Of a stretch of DNA of 64,000 nucleotides, positions 58,501-63,027 are shown piece after piece. The DNA comes from Forficula auricularia (Eukaryota; Arthropoda; Insecta; Dermaptera; Forficulidae). Location: the NCBI GenBank assembly GCA_024734495.1, contig JALMQS010000877.1:186001-250000 (forward strand), read 5' to 3'. Position 1 is the stretch's first letter. The number at the start of each line of letters is the position of its first letter. The notes under the pieces were generated by a model that saw nothing but the letters and a program-made list of their open reading frames with translations, was not told the DNA's origin and did no database searches. A program made the position numbers and the translations under genes.

Positions 58501-61500
58501 TGAAGATGAGAGAATAGCCTAAAGGTGGGTTCACACGAGGTCGTGAAATGGGCGAGAGCACTACGCATAGGCCAGCCGGTCGTGTTCACTACCTCGTCTG
58601 AACCATCGGTAGTGAGAGTGGAGGTCTTGCTCGCCCTCGAATAGGCGAGTCGTAATCTTTCCGATTGGTTGGAAAGACCACGACCGTTTCAAGAGGTGAC
58701 AACATGTCGGTATATAAAATGAATATTGTGCAGAATTGAAGTTCGTAGAATTGTATCAAGAAAAGGAATGTTTGTGGACAATAACATCAGAAAATTACCA
58801 AAAACCAAGATGACCGACATTTAGAAGAAATAGGGCGAAAAATTAACGACCAACCTAGGCACTTGTTTCGTGTGATCTGGGAGAAAGGTCGTGGATTATT
58901 GTGTTGAATAGGCAACTCGTAGCGCATGCGCAATCAAGTAGTGCTCTCACTGAGACCCGGTTCAGGGCCCAGTGTGAACCCGCCTTAAGATATATTGTTT
59001 GATTTTTATTTTTAAAACTCTGATTATTTTTACTGTGAAACGCCACAAAAACGCTTTAAATTAAGAAAATGTTTCACTACAAACCAAAACGGAATTTCCT
59101 TAATTAAATTTTATGATGTAACTAGCTGCAAGGCCCGCCCTCTGGACCCCCAATCCACAAACCCCACCCACCCAACACCCCCCGAAACCCACCCAGCCAG
59201 CTCTAGTTTAAAATAAATTCTTGAATGTTTATTGTATAAAAATAAAAATAGTTCTTTAAAAAAAGTCATAAAAAAGTTTATTAAGTATCCGGACATTTCA
59301 GGAGAAATTATCTCTTTATCAATGTCACATTTTTAGAATGTAGTTGCTTATTGTTTTTTATGGGACTTAGTATATTTTTATATTCTTGAATGACGTTACT
59401 TAAAGATCATGTCATTCAAGAATAAAATGGATTTAGAAAGTAAAAGAAAAAAAGTCTAGCATGGAATAAATTCTGGGATTAAAAAATATATTTAAAAACA
59501 ACGAAATCTCTCTACAAAATAAAATTAAGATATAGAAAAGTTGTTTTGGAGCCCAGCGCTTATGTATGGAGCCCAGACCTGGACCATTACAACAAAAACA
59601 TTACTAGAACTAGAGAGAACGCAAAGAGCTATAATAAGATCCATACTACAAATAAAAAGATTAGACCATATAAAAACTGAATCAATGTATAAAAGGACCA
59701 TGAGTAATAATAACATTACCTAAGACTAATAATAAAAAGATGTAAATGGAGATGGGCAGGACATTTGGCTAGGAGAGAAGATGATAGATGGTCCAAGATA
59801 ATAACCGAATGGTGTCCAATTGTAATGAAAAGAAAAAGGGGTGGGCAGAACACGAGATGGAGTGACGACATCGTCGAAATGACGGGCAAAGATTGGTGTA
59901 GGATTGCGAGGCAAAGAAAGGCGTGTCAATTTCTAGGAGAGGCCTAGTTTCAATCAAAATAACCAATTTTGTATATAATATGTATTTTAAGAAAAAAGAA
60001 TAATAAAGACTTATATTCAGAGGCGTAGCCACGGGGGGGGGAGGGGGGTCAGAATCTAAGTTTGAGACCTCAAAAGTGTAGGGGACAACTTTTGGTGGCC
60101 GAAAAACCTCGAAATTTTTGGACTTTTTCAAGTTTTTCGGTTATAACTCGAAAACGGTCCATATTTTGTAAATAACCGCCCTATAGTAAATCAAAGAGGA
60201 CAAAATTTCGCGTCGATCGAAAAAATGCAAATGTGGTTTGATTTTTTTATGGAGATCCAAAAACAGCCCGCCGGATCACTTTTGAATATCCCAAAAACTC
60301 GAACTTTTTTAACATTTTAAACATGAAGGGGCACGTTTTCGACAAAGACCACTCTATACATTTTTAAACTAGATTAAATTTTCTAGAATTCAAAACAAAG
60401 TTTTATCTTAATTGGATAATAGTAACCCGTGCCGCAATGAGGTTGAATTTTTGAAAACTGCAATTTTTTTGAAAAAAAATCGCCGTTTTTACTTCATAAA
60501 ATGAAAACCACTCATCCTAAAAACTTGATTTTTGTTTCATTCTCTAGGAAATTTTGTTGACTTGAACGCTTACTTGGGCCACTTTTTTGAAAAAACTTAG
60601 ATTTATAGATATCCGAGCCATTTTCCATGACCCTTTTGAGGATTCGGATCCATATCCTGACCTGAAAATGCTGGATATCTATAAATCTAAGAGTTTTTAT
60701 CAATCAAGTGGTTCTGGTACACGTTCAAGTCAATAAAATTTCTTTAGAGAATGAAAATGAATGAAAGTGTGCGATTTTTGCCAAAAATTGCAGTTTTTCA
60801 AAAACTACAACCTCATTTCGACACGAAAGTTACCAATATTCAATTAAAATAAAACTTTATTATAATTGTAGAAAATTTAATATAGTTTAAAATATGTATA
60901 TAGTGGACTTTTGTTTGCTGTTAACGTGCCGCCTATCACGATTAAAATGGGAAAATGGAAAAAAAGTGCTGAGTTTTTAGGATTTTCGAATGTGATCCGG
61001 GGGCGTTTTTTGAATCCCCCATTAAAACTACTTTTACATTTTTTTTAATCGACCCGAAATTTAGTCCTACTTCAATTTACTATAAGACGGTTATTTACAG
61101 AATATGGGGCCGTTTTTCGAGTTATAAGCTTGAAAAACTGGACTAAGTCCAAAAATTGTCGAGGTTTTTCCGGCCGCCAAAAGTTGTCCCCCACATTTTT
61201 CGAGCTCGCAAACTTAGATTTGGCATACCCACACCGTACCAAATGATCCTAGAAAAAAAATATTTTCCAGCTATTAATGTAAGCTGAAAACCCCCCTATA
61301 TACTGGGCTATTGCGGGGTTTCCAATAAAATGTATAAATCGAGGGGTGAACCGCGACCTAAAATCGTGTACACCTACTTCCACTTGCACTTTCATTTCCA
61401 AGTAGAAGACACTAGATAACAATAGATTATCTAATGAATTCAAAGTAATTCCAAATAATTCCAAAGACGGTGTAGACCTAATTCCAATCGCGGTTCACCC

Positions 61501-62621
61501 CTCGGTATAAATCAAGCTGAAATTTTTAAATTGCGAAAACTCCAGATGATTTGAAGATAAAATCGTAAATGTATATATCATTTTAAAGAAAATTGAATGG
61601 TCTACAACTTCTTTTCAGAGGACTTTTACTGTAAAACGAAATGCTGAGGTCCTAGAGACAAAAGTTTGACGAAAAACAGGAAATTTTATTTTTTTCATAC
61701 ATTAACGATATTCGTGGGCGAATATCTCAAAAACCAAAAGGAATAGAGAAAAATGTAAAATATGCAATCTTATATCAAATTTCTTAAGCTTTAATTTTAA
61801 TAAGAATTTTTTCCCTACGAACCATCGTTTTTGAATAAGGAAAAACCAAAAAACGGGACATTTCTACCCCCCTCCCTCCCCTAAACCCGGTAGCTAGGGA
61901 GACTTTTAGTATTTTTATGCTCTCCTAACTACCCCAAACACATTCCATAAGAAAAAATTCTACCCGATTCAATGTTTTCTTTAACCCTATTCGTTGACTG
62001 GACTAATTATGAAAATGACGAGAATAATCTAAGAAGAAAACATAACATTTATCAATGAGTTTTACCTTAATTTTAGGGAAACCTTTGGCTTTATTGGAAG
62101 TGTTATCTTCATTGGAATTGGTTCCTTTTGGAGAAGTTGTTACTTTTGTTGCGATTTTTCCAGTTTTGGAATTAGCTTTTTTCCTTGAGGTAGTTTCTTT
62201 TACTCTTCGTATAATTTCTTTTTCGGGATCAAGAATTCCAAGTGGGGCTTTAAGAAAAGAAAAATTGTTCGACGTAAATGTTGAAATATTCTTGGTACGC
62301 AAGTGGTCAAGTACTTCCAATGAAGAAAGTAATCTGTCGCCTTCAGGAGTAATGTAAAGTACTTCACATGATTTTTTTATTCTATAATCGTTGACAATTC
62401 GGCGAAAAATAACTTCTCTTTTCCATCCTAGAATAAAATTGTTAAGTACATAAAATAAAAATTATAACATTATCTATTGTGTTTATTAATCATCATTTTA
62501 AATTATAGTTTAATAAATAGGATTATAACAGATGTATATTTACCCAATTCAAAAGGAAGTTTAAATTGAGGATTCTTTTGTAAGTGATAGCTCGGTTTGC
62601 CTTTTGATTTCTTCGCAGAAT
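32855..62621 (-). CDS. MBD-PHD-F-box-LRR protein gene (whole visible span, 10 exons)
   Basis: Ten exons on the minus strand encode about 950 residues, with the N-terminus missing beyond 64000. Domain order is MBD, basic/proline-rich linker, PHD finger, Ser/Thr/Pro-rich linker, F-box, leucine-rich repeats. The F-box should recruit SKP1 and hence a CUL1 ubiquitin ligase. MBD and PHD modules usually bind methylated DNA and histone tails, so a nuclear chromatin-linked ubiquitin ligase adaptor is inferred. KDM2 and FBXL19 proteins have CXXC-PHD-F-box-LRR, so the layout is similar with MBD in place of CXXC. Eight of the nine junctions can be drawn with GT and AG; seven of these agree in phase. Two junctions near the 3' end are irregular. 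Introns range from about 115 bases to 13 kb and hold most transposons of the right half of the window. Confidence 0.9.
33640..34150. other. Intron of the MBD/F-box gene
   Basis: The intron starts with GTAAATA and ends ...TTTTTTTTGTTTGTTTTG. The terminal TG replaces AG; see the related finding. No repeat was recognised inside. Confidence 0.6.
34156..34289 (-). CDS. MBD-PHD-F-box-LRR gene, LRR exon
   Basis: The exon is flanked by a TTTCTTAG acceptor and the donor GTAAAT. It reads VSSINLQPLNQLVNLQELRL, KSVGGFELKGSLDCFKEL and TSLKVL, about two leucine-rich repeats. It enters in phase 1 and leaves in phase 0. Phase agrees with the upstream exon at 47438. Confidence 0.85.
34735..34930. repeat. Dispersed repeat of unknown class, copy 1 of 6
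   Basis: It contains AGGAGTTGTCTGCTCCGTAT, GACTAGGGCTTCAAGGCAAC and CTTTTCCCATTGGCTACAAG. Related copies lie at 41215-41345, 41505-41700, 43495-43640, 46315-46440 and 46555-46690. All six are within one 12-kb part of the same intron and none is seen elsewhere in the window. Confidence 0.65.
35019..36149 (+). repeat. 5' LTR with internal ~92-bp tandem repeats
   Basis: It starts TGCAATGGTCC and ends CCCCTCGTG. From about 35185 to 35590 a unit of roughly 90 bases is repeated four to five times imperfectly; each carries CAAGTTCCGCAGT, TCATGAGAGAAGCGAATGAG and GAAGTGACTCTGAATACACC. Such arrays in LTRs may hold regulatory sites. Confidence 0.9.
36150..36180 (+). other. Primer binding site (tRNA-complementary)
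   Basis: TGGTGTTCGTAAGCTGGGAT starts at the LTR edge and continues TGAA. Its complement ends ACCA and carries a T-loop-like TTCAATCCC at the right distance, so it fits the 3' end of a tRNA. The tRNA identity was not determined. Confidence 0.7.
36527..37507 (+). CDS. Gag-like protein of non-autonomous LTR element
   Basis: An open frame of 326 codons starting ATGTCGATGTCGGACGTG. It has a Pro/Ser/Thr-rich part (PPPTPSTPSSTKPT), then a predicted helix or coiled coil (MLRQMMTMMENMSVSMNGRF, DDLANQKKNLSGKLDNMISK), then repeats of IIKI with SQPP or SPQP. No zinc knuckle or capsid motif was seen, so the Gag assignment rests on position and on the intact frame. The last 30 residues (LGVVALEQIVRNASRNHTR) may be a fused 3' remnant. 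Keeping this frame open in a young copy suggests the protein still matters, or just that the copy is recent. Confidence 0.55.
   Translation: MSMSDVRGTFSMLSGPTAGTGDASSRLIHSSQSGNNVHNMIHFPTAEVGAALDRAPGKEKPPPTPSTPSSTKPTIPNNDDTQAMLRQMMTMMENMSVSMNGRFDDLANQKKNLSGKLDNMISKFDMKNNKLDGTDSQFNDPPGKFEDAQTALPTIQTPPLKIHFATTVSTAEFTETTQELNSDPFKNVNISPIIEPTTELKSVTYLPVIEINEPIISQQIIKIPSSQPPIVKHTPIINNQEIIKIQSPQPLVKINTNPLIEITPTNKILLGLDTYFKEYFKAFLSLKLIKLKSLIIFIGNVLQNKVHLGVVALEQIVRNASRNHTR
37510..38885 (+). other. Non-coding interior of the LTR element
   Basis: AT-rich with scattered CCCC runs and no coding motif. The short purine run CGGAGG before the right LTR is the only candidate polypurine tract. Confidence 0.6.
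38890..40019 (+). repeat. 3' LTR
   Basis: It has the same sequence as 35019-36149 apart from two differences, and includes the same ~90-bp tandem units (about 39056-39460). It ends CCCCTCGTG at 40019. Confidence 0.9.
40020..40140. repeat. Half of a family a hammerhead foldback, abutting the LTR
   Basis: The text starts CTATAGTCTCGTTATAAATA directly at the LTR edge, where CTAT doubles as the target duplication, and runs through TTCCAGCAGAAGACACACTC to GCTACTCTCGGCACAAAAAC. The CTGATGA/stem II half is absent. Confidence 0.7.
40265..40690. repeat. 420-bp palindromic foldback
   Basis: The outer arms are ATTTTTCCTAACTGATATAAC and its inverse; the inner arms are AGATGTGATCCACTTAGCTA and GATTGTAGCTAAGTGGATCA around TTGCGTATA. 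The middle of each arm is more diverged. Class unknown; no coding. Confidence 0.75.
40680..40976 (-). pseudogene. LINE reverse transcriptase fragment
   Basis: The minus-strand frame reads LNKKTKLMIVDRANINRPDI, VVDHFVCLGSMINNEGGSDG and LQLGRLAMVRLTKIWQDKNI. The FxYLGSxI-NxGG-EIxRRxxLGRxAM pattern is typical of the thumb region in RTE/Jockey-like LINEs. It is truncated on both sides and abuts the palindrome at 40265-40690. It belongs to a different LINE from 93-665. Confidence 0.75.
41215..41345. repeat. Dispersed repeat of unknown class, copy 2 of 6
   Basis: A short, diverged copy with AGTCATCAGATAGCAGTCATA, TAAATGCCAGTGTGTAATGTC and GGCTACAAGTAACCAGA. Confidence 0.5.
41505..41700. repeat. 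Dispersed repeat of unknown class, copy 3 of 6
   Basis: Nearly identical to 34735-34930 over about 180 bases, including AGGAGTTGTCTGCTCCGTAT and TTAAGTGCCAGCATGTAATG. Confidence 0.65.
41700..41940 (+). pseudogene. LINE 3' end, C-terminal codons and ATG-repeat tail
   Basis: The plus strand reads GQMMGHTLRHGGLLRDILEG, RWERKRGSPRLKYFDQIIGD and REVKQLAGDRAEWRRVVASN, then a stop. This is the C-terminal region of an RTE-like LINE protein. It ends in (ATG/GAT)n, the microsatellite tail such elements use instead of poly(A). The same 3' end recurs at 46995-47125 and 47210-47415. Confidence 0.75.
42136..42164 (-). ncRNA. Hammerhead-like motif, family g (left arm)
   Basis: Minus strand: CTGAAGA, A, GGAGG-AAGAAT-CCTCC, GAAA, then AGTAG in place of CGTT. 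Stem II is intact, but stem III is altered. Confidence 0.55.
42245..42278 (+). ncRNA. Hammerhead-like motif, family g (right arm, complete)
   Basis: CTGAAGA, A, GGAGG-GAAGAAT-CCTCC, GAAA, CGTT. Stem III would be only ACGT, self-complementary. Stem I can pair CCTTT upstream with AAAGG downstream across an internal loop. Confidence 0.7.
42345..43490. other. AT-rich intron sequence
   Basis: No gene or element was recognised. The stretch belongs to the 13-kb intron of the MBD/F-box gene. Confidence 0.45.
43495..43640. repeat. Dispersed repeat of unknown class, copy 4 of 6
   Basis: Diverged copy with GACTAGGTCTTCAAGGCAAC and TCTTTTCCCAGTGG. It runs directly into the 5S-like sequence at 43655, which may be part of the same unit. 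Confidence 0.5.
43655..43750 (+). pseudogene. 5S rRNA-derived sequence (pseudogene or SINE3-type head)
   Basis: The order GGTTCACCGAAGTTAAGAAAC, CTAAAGTGGGTGACCATC, GACACC, GCTGTTGTTATTTTT follows animal 5S rRNA from about residue 30 to the 3' end. GAAGTTAAG is the internal box A region and GGGTGACC the box C region of the 5S internal promoter; a T-run follows, as in a Pol III terminator. The first quarter of 5S is not recognisable, and internal bases differ, so it is not a working rRNA gene. A 5S-derived SINE is possible. Confidence 0.65.
43995..44095 (+). repeat. tRNA-like sequence, possible SINE head
   Basis: GGGGTTAATCGAGCGTGTAG resembles a Pol III A box and GAGTTCAAGCCTC, 60 bases on, a B box (GTTCRANNC). 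Between them ATCATCGAGATGACGATGAT could fold as an arm. It is too degenerate to name a tRNA. Confidence 0.4.
44283..44590. repeat. Foldback element with hammerhead-like motif, family e
   Basis: GATGAAGGAGGAGGTATCAG with GGGTTCAATAAAACACCCTG lies on the left, and the inverse on the right ends CCGATACCTCCTCCTTCATC. The left arm has the hairpin motif; the right arm keeps only the sequence past the cleavage position. Confidence 0.75.
44347..44381 (-). ncRNA. Hammerhead-like motif, family e
   Basis: Minus strand: CTGAAGA, T, GGCC with an 11-base loop and GGCC, GAAA, CGTT. Stem I pairs TAA with TTA and CCC with GGG across an internal loop. Position 7 of the core is A, the one core position that is free in hammerheads. 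Confidence 0.65.
44595..45695. other. Intron sequence with two short related segments
   Basis: GCGCAGGTCGGGCGTGGCAC near 45230 and GCGCAGGACGGGCGTAAAAC near 45517 start two related segments (each followed by CTGTCAG/CTTGTCAG and AAGATTC). They may be degenerate SINE copies. Nothing else was recognised. Confidence 0.4.
45702..46223. mobile_element. TTAA-flanked repeat, copy 2
   Basis: It starts at TTAAGGAGGTTCTTTC and ends GAAAGAACTACCTTAA; TTAA lies at both edges (45698-45701, 46224-46227). It is a close relative of 29961-30433, with a ~35-base extra segment near 45770. Confidence 0.65.
46315..46440. repeat. Dispersed repeat of unknown class, copy 5 of 6
   Basis: Diverged copy with GACTAGGCCTTGAAGGCAAC and AAGTGCCAGTGTGTAATGTG. 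Confidence 0.5.
46555..46690. repeat. Dispersed repeat of unknown class, copy 6 of 6
   Basis: Partly deleted copy: GGCAACAGTCATCAGAAAGC, then AAGTGCCAATGTGTAATGTC. The segment between GCTCCGTA and GGCAACAG is missing. Confidence 0.55.
46995..47125 (+). pseudogene. LINE 3' end fragment
   Basis: The same end as at 41780-41935: GGGATATGGGATGCCAGACA, AGCTGGCGGGGGACAGAGCC, then CAATGATGATGA. Only the last ~40 codons remain. It is followed immediately by a second LINE fragment in the same direction. Confidence 0.7.
47126..47415 (+). pseudogene. LINE 3' fragment, second in tandem
   Basis: Reads RMMNIKWMDRITNEEVLGRI, GERRTLCKSLRKRRGQMMGH, then TLRHGG, with a small deletion compared with 41700-41940 and the same (ATG)n tail. 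It lies just downstream of the exon at 47438 in the MBD/F-box gene intron. Confidence 0.7.
47438..47540 (-). CDS. MBD-PHD-F-box-LRR gene, LRR exon
   Basis: It reads KILTIRNPTNEQILGALQPK and PCFTYFFATHIQFP and leaves at the donor GTAAGT in phase 1, matching the exon at 34156. The apparent acceptor is TTTTTTAAG. With canonical GT-AG ends the previous exon supplies two bases (AA), and the join would read into TGA within three codons; adding one base (for example a fifth A in the AAAA that follows the acceptor) restores the frame. Confidence 0.75.
47771..48051 (-). CDS. MBD-PHD-F-box-LRR gene, exon after the F-box
   Basis: Flanked by ATTTCAG and GTAAGT. It reads WRTVRMKNSKVADWSGLAEC, LRRHRTRHLDLRKMLIP and ADALTRLDLCRCPAVVVQSL, the linker and first leucine-rich repeats after the F-box. 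Phase 0 in, phase 2 out. Confidence 0.9.
48160..48440. repeat. Foldback element with central hammerhead-like motif, family d
   Basis: The arms are AAAGTAAATAAATATTATATG with CTATGAGTTAAGATTTCTAG and their inverse (48345-48425). The hairpin motif lies in the ~100-base centre, once, unlike the other foldbacks. A fragment of the arm recurs near 2080. Confidence 0.75.
48281..48313 (-). ncRNA. Hammerhead-like motif, family d
   Basis: Minus strand: CTGAAGA, T, GAGCT-TAC-AGCTC, GAAA, then TATATATA. Stem II is five perfect pairs. Stem III would be an AT-only palindrome. Confidence 0.6.
48479..49178. mobile_element. piggyBac-like MITE
   Basis: Perfect terminal repeats CCCTAGATAACTAA and its inverse sit directly inside TTAA on both sides (48475-48478, 49179-49182). 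The CCCTAGA start and the TTAA target are hallmarks of piggyBac. Sub-terminal GTCGAGCGGAC occurs near both ends (48534, 48985), with GCGCGGACGA at 49152. No transposase frame. Confidence 0.9.
49185..49895. other. Intron sequence without recognised feature
   Basis: The stretch lies in the intron between the exons at 48051 and 50241. A frame at 49207-49410 has no motif. Confidence 0.4.
49900..50010. repeat. Solitary hammerhead-bearing repeat fragment, family f
   Basis: AAACGTCGGTTATCGAATAA and AATATAGTCTTATTTTTTTAC follow the motif at 49924. No inverted arm was found within 500 bases. Confidence 0.5.
49924..49956 (+). ncRNA. Hammerhead-like motif, family f
   Basis: CTGAAGA, AGAA, GAGA-GTAAA-TCTC, C, GAAA, CGTC. 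Stem III is ACGT. Stem I can pair TTCG upstream with CGAA downstream. The spacer before stem II is longer than in other families, so support is weaker. Confidence 0.5.
50241..50472 (-). CDS. MBD-PHD-F-box-LRR gene, F-box exon
   Basis: Flanked by TTTTTCTAG and GTAAAA. After a basic, proline-rich start (TAKRKLIEESTPPPSKRLRL) comes the F-box: GLLHVFQYLKVQDLLCAG, RVCRLWRDLANHHSL. The L-x6-LxxxDLLxxxxVCxxWR pattern is the SKP1-binding fold. It enters in phase 2 from 51295 and leaves in phase 0. Confidence 0.92.
51295..51824 (-). CDS. MBD-PHD-F-box-LRR gene, end of PHD and Ser/Pro-rich linker
   Basis: The exon starts NCQQDKKG, so with YICK from the previous exon it supplies the last CxxC of the PHD finger. 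A long Ser/Thr/Pro/Ala-rich linker follows (STVISPPSIATIGSSPSESK, PPKLPRLPKSGETTLITS) with one denser segment, VGDRRYIVIPKHNVLSV, that may be a short functional motif. Donor GTGAGT, phase 2. Confidence 0.9.
51840..53525. other. Intron between PHD exons
   Basis: CAGGGTTCGCAAACCACGA near 52308 looks like a single hAT-type end, but no partner was found. Otherwise AT-rich with no feature. Confidence 0.4.
53603..53640 (+). ncRNA. Hammerhead-like motif, family a
   Basis: CTGATGA, A, GAGGGC-AAAA-GCTCTC (all six paired, one G-U), GAAA, CTATAGTC. Confidence 0.65.
53931..53965 (+). ncRNA. Hammerhead-like motif, family a (stem III shortened)
   Basis: CTGATGA, A, GAGGGC-AAA-GCTCTC, GAAA, CTAGTC. Two bases of CTATAG are lost, but CTAG is still a palindrome. 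Confidence 0.6.
54829..54867 (-). ncRNA. Hammerhead-like motif, family c (left arm)
   Basis: Minus strand: CTGATGA, T, GAAGGC-AAT-GCCTTC, GAAA, CTATAGTC. Perfect six-pair stem II, differing from families a and b by paired changes. Confidence 0.7.
55042..55079 (+). ncRNA. Hammerhead-like motif, family c (right arm)
   Basis: Same motif as 54829-54867 on the other strand. Stem I can pair AGA with TCT and ATTT with AAAT across an internal loop. Confidence 0.7.
55155..56225. other. Intron with T-runs, no recognised gene
   Basis: T-runs at about 55518-55543 and 55560-55573. GGCCGGCACTG near 55575 could be a transposon end without partner. Confidence 0.4.
56230..56580 (-). mobile_element. Tc1/mariner-type remnant with foldback ends
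   Basis: The minus strand at about 56370-56460 reads DDMGDIWFQQDGATCHTANV and TIDLLP, the block around the second catalytic aspartate (QQDGA) of mariner-like transposases. The rest of the protein is missing. The ends GGTGGTCCATTTAACTTTTG and AAAAGTTAGACCATC (inverse orientation) flank it, with CGGCTATAAAAAAAAACTAA inside. Confidence 0.65.
56568..56925. mobile_element. Second foldback of the same mariner-type family
   Basis: TTTGGAATTTGAATCGGCTA and its inverse (TAGCCGATTCGAATTCCAAA) are the ends; inner arms include TCATTTGAATGATGTTGTGT. A ~45-base core has CCATCCGATCAATCC and its inverse. It shares its left edge with the right end of 56230-56580. Confidence 0.6.
57182..57320. mobile_element. 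MITE, CGAGGGGTGAACC family, copy 3
   Basis: Perfect ends CGAGGGGTGAACCGCGA and inverse; exact 8-bp duplication GTGAAATT (57174-57181 and 57321-57328). It lies 30 bases from the PHD exon at 57350, within the intron. Confidence 0.92.
57350..57515 (-). CDS. MBD-PHD-F-box-LRR gene, PHD finger exon
   Basis: Flanked by CCCTTTTCAG and GTAATT. It reads KKRLDPCSLRCPAGGGAIP, TLQCSQCLWLFHYECVGL and KGNYICK. With NC from the next exon the ligands are C-x3-C, C-x2-C, H-x2-C and C-x2-C, the C4HC3 set of a PHD finger, with a Trp two residues before the His-containing FHYEC block. PHD fingers usually read histone tails. The phases agree on both sides. Confidence 0.92.
57982..58184 (-). CDS. MBD-PHD-F-box-LRR gene, basic linker exon
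   Basis: Flanked by CTATTTTCAG and GTGAGT. A Lys/Pro/Thr-rich segment: VAPPKLVKVSTPKATPPKAA, TPKSSKIKTSVAKKQKRSDG, then an acidic turn (LEPELEQITPHWNSAEK). KKQKR may be a nuclear localisation signal. Phase 0 in, 2 out. Confidence 0.85.
58523..58985. mobile_element. PIF/Harbinger-like MITE
   Basis: AGGTGGGTTCACAC and GTGTGAACCCGCCT are inverted ends flanked by TAA on both sides (58520-58522, 58986-58988). GAGAGCACTAC near the left and GTAGTGCTCTC near the right form inner inverted repeats. A three-base TWA target fits PIF/Harbinger. No transposase. Confidence 0.65.
59525..59995 (+). pseudogene. LINE 3' fragment (RTE-like)
   Basis: The plus strand reads SPALMYGAQTWTITTKTLLE, LERTQRAIIRSILQIKRLDH, then (after a 1-base frame change) WRWAGHLARREDDRWSKII, KRGGQNTRWSDDIVEMTGKD and QRKACQFLGEA followed by TAG. 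This is the C-terminal part of a LINE protein, a different family from 93-665 and 41700. ATAATAAAGA marks the 3' end. It lies antisense in the gene intron. Confidence 0.8.
60020..61230. repeat. 1.2-kb palindrome (large foldback element)
   Basis: Two ~550-base arms. Left: CAAAAGTGTAGGGGACAACT, TTTGGTGGCCGAAAAACCTC, GTTATAACTCGAAAACGG; right: the inverse, ending GGCCGCCAAAAGTTGTCCCC. The inner arms include ATTTTGTTGACTTGAACG and CGTTCAAGTCAATAAAAT. The centre is near 60640. Arm divergence is moderate. It has a G-run at the left edge and no coding. Confidence 0.8.
61340..61504. mobile_element. MITE, CGAGGGGTGAACC family, copy 4
   Basis: CGAGGGGTGAACCGCGA and its exact inverse; 8-bp duplication GTATAAAT (61332-61339 and 61505-61512). 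Confidence 0.92.
62066..62427 (-). CDS. MBD-PHD-F-box-LRR gene, second MBD exon
   Basis: Acceptor ATTTTATTCTAG, donor GTAAAA. It reads WKREVIFRRIVNDYRIKKSC, EVLYITPEGDRLLSSLEVLD, HLRTKNISTFTSNNFSFLKA and PLGI. The GWKRE, the basic R-R-K stretch and Y-x-T/S-P-x-G-x-x-L-x-S match a methyl-CpG-binding domain. A long basic/Ser/Thr tail follows. Phase 1 in, 0 out. Whether it still binds methylated CpG cannot be told from sequence alone. Confidence 0.9.
62544..62621 (-). CDS. MBD-PHD-F-box-LRR gene, first visible exon (start of MBD)
   Basis: Acceptor TATTTACAG, donor GTAAAT. It reads SAKKSKGKPSYHLQKNPQFK and LPFELG; joined to 62427 it makes the PFELGWKRE start of the MBD. It enters in phase 1, so at least one more exon lies upstream, beyond 62640 and probably outside the window. 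Confidence 0.9.
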
Positions 62622-62765
62622 CTGTAAATAAGAGATAAAAATAAAATGAAAAATAATTAATAAAACAACGACAAGATGAATAGATATTTTATCAGCATTA
62701 AAATAAATACAATATTGTAGGGAAATGAGGATAATAGCTTATGCAAATAATTTTTATTTTTTGGC

Positions 62766-62796
62766 AACGTTTCGTCAACTTTGATGACTTCCTCAC
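62766..62796 (-). ncRNA. Hammerhead-like motif, family h (left arm, core mutated)
   Basis: Minus strand: GTGAGGA in place of CTGAGGA, A, GTCA-TCAAAGT-TGAC, GAAA, CGTT. Losing C3 should stop cleavage. Confidence 0.5.
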
Positions 62797-63027
62797 GGCT
62801 CAAACAAATTAACTTCTTTGCATATTTGTCATTCTATTAATATTCATTCTTAGCAAACACATAAGGCCAGTCATCGAACAGATTGGAAAATATTTTCCCA
62901 TTTAAATTTTAAAATATCTTTCTTTTAAGATTTAAATAGGAAAATATTTTTCAATCTGTTCGATGACTGGCCTTATGTGTTTGCTAAGAATAGAATGACA
63001 ACAAAATGATAGAAATTTGTTTGAACC

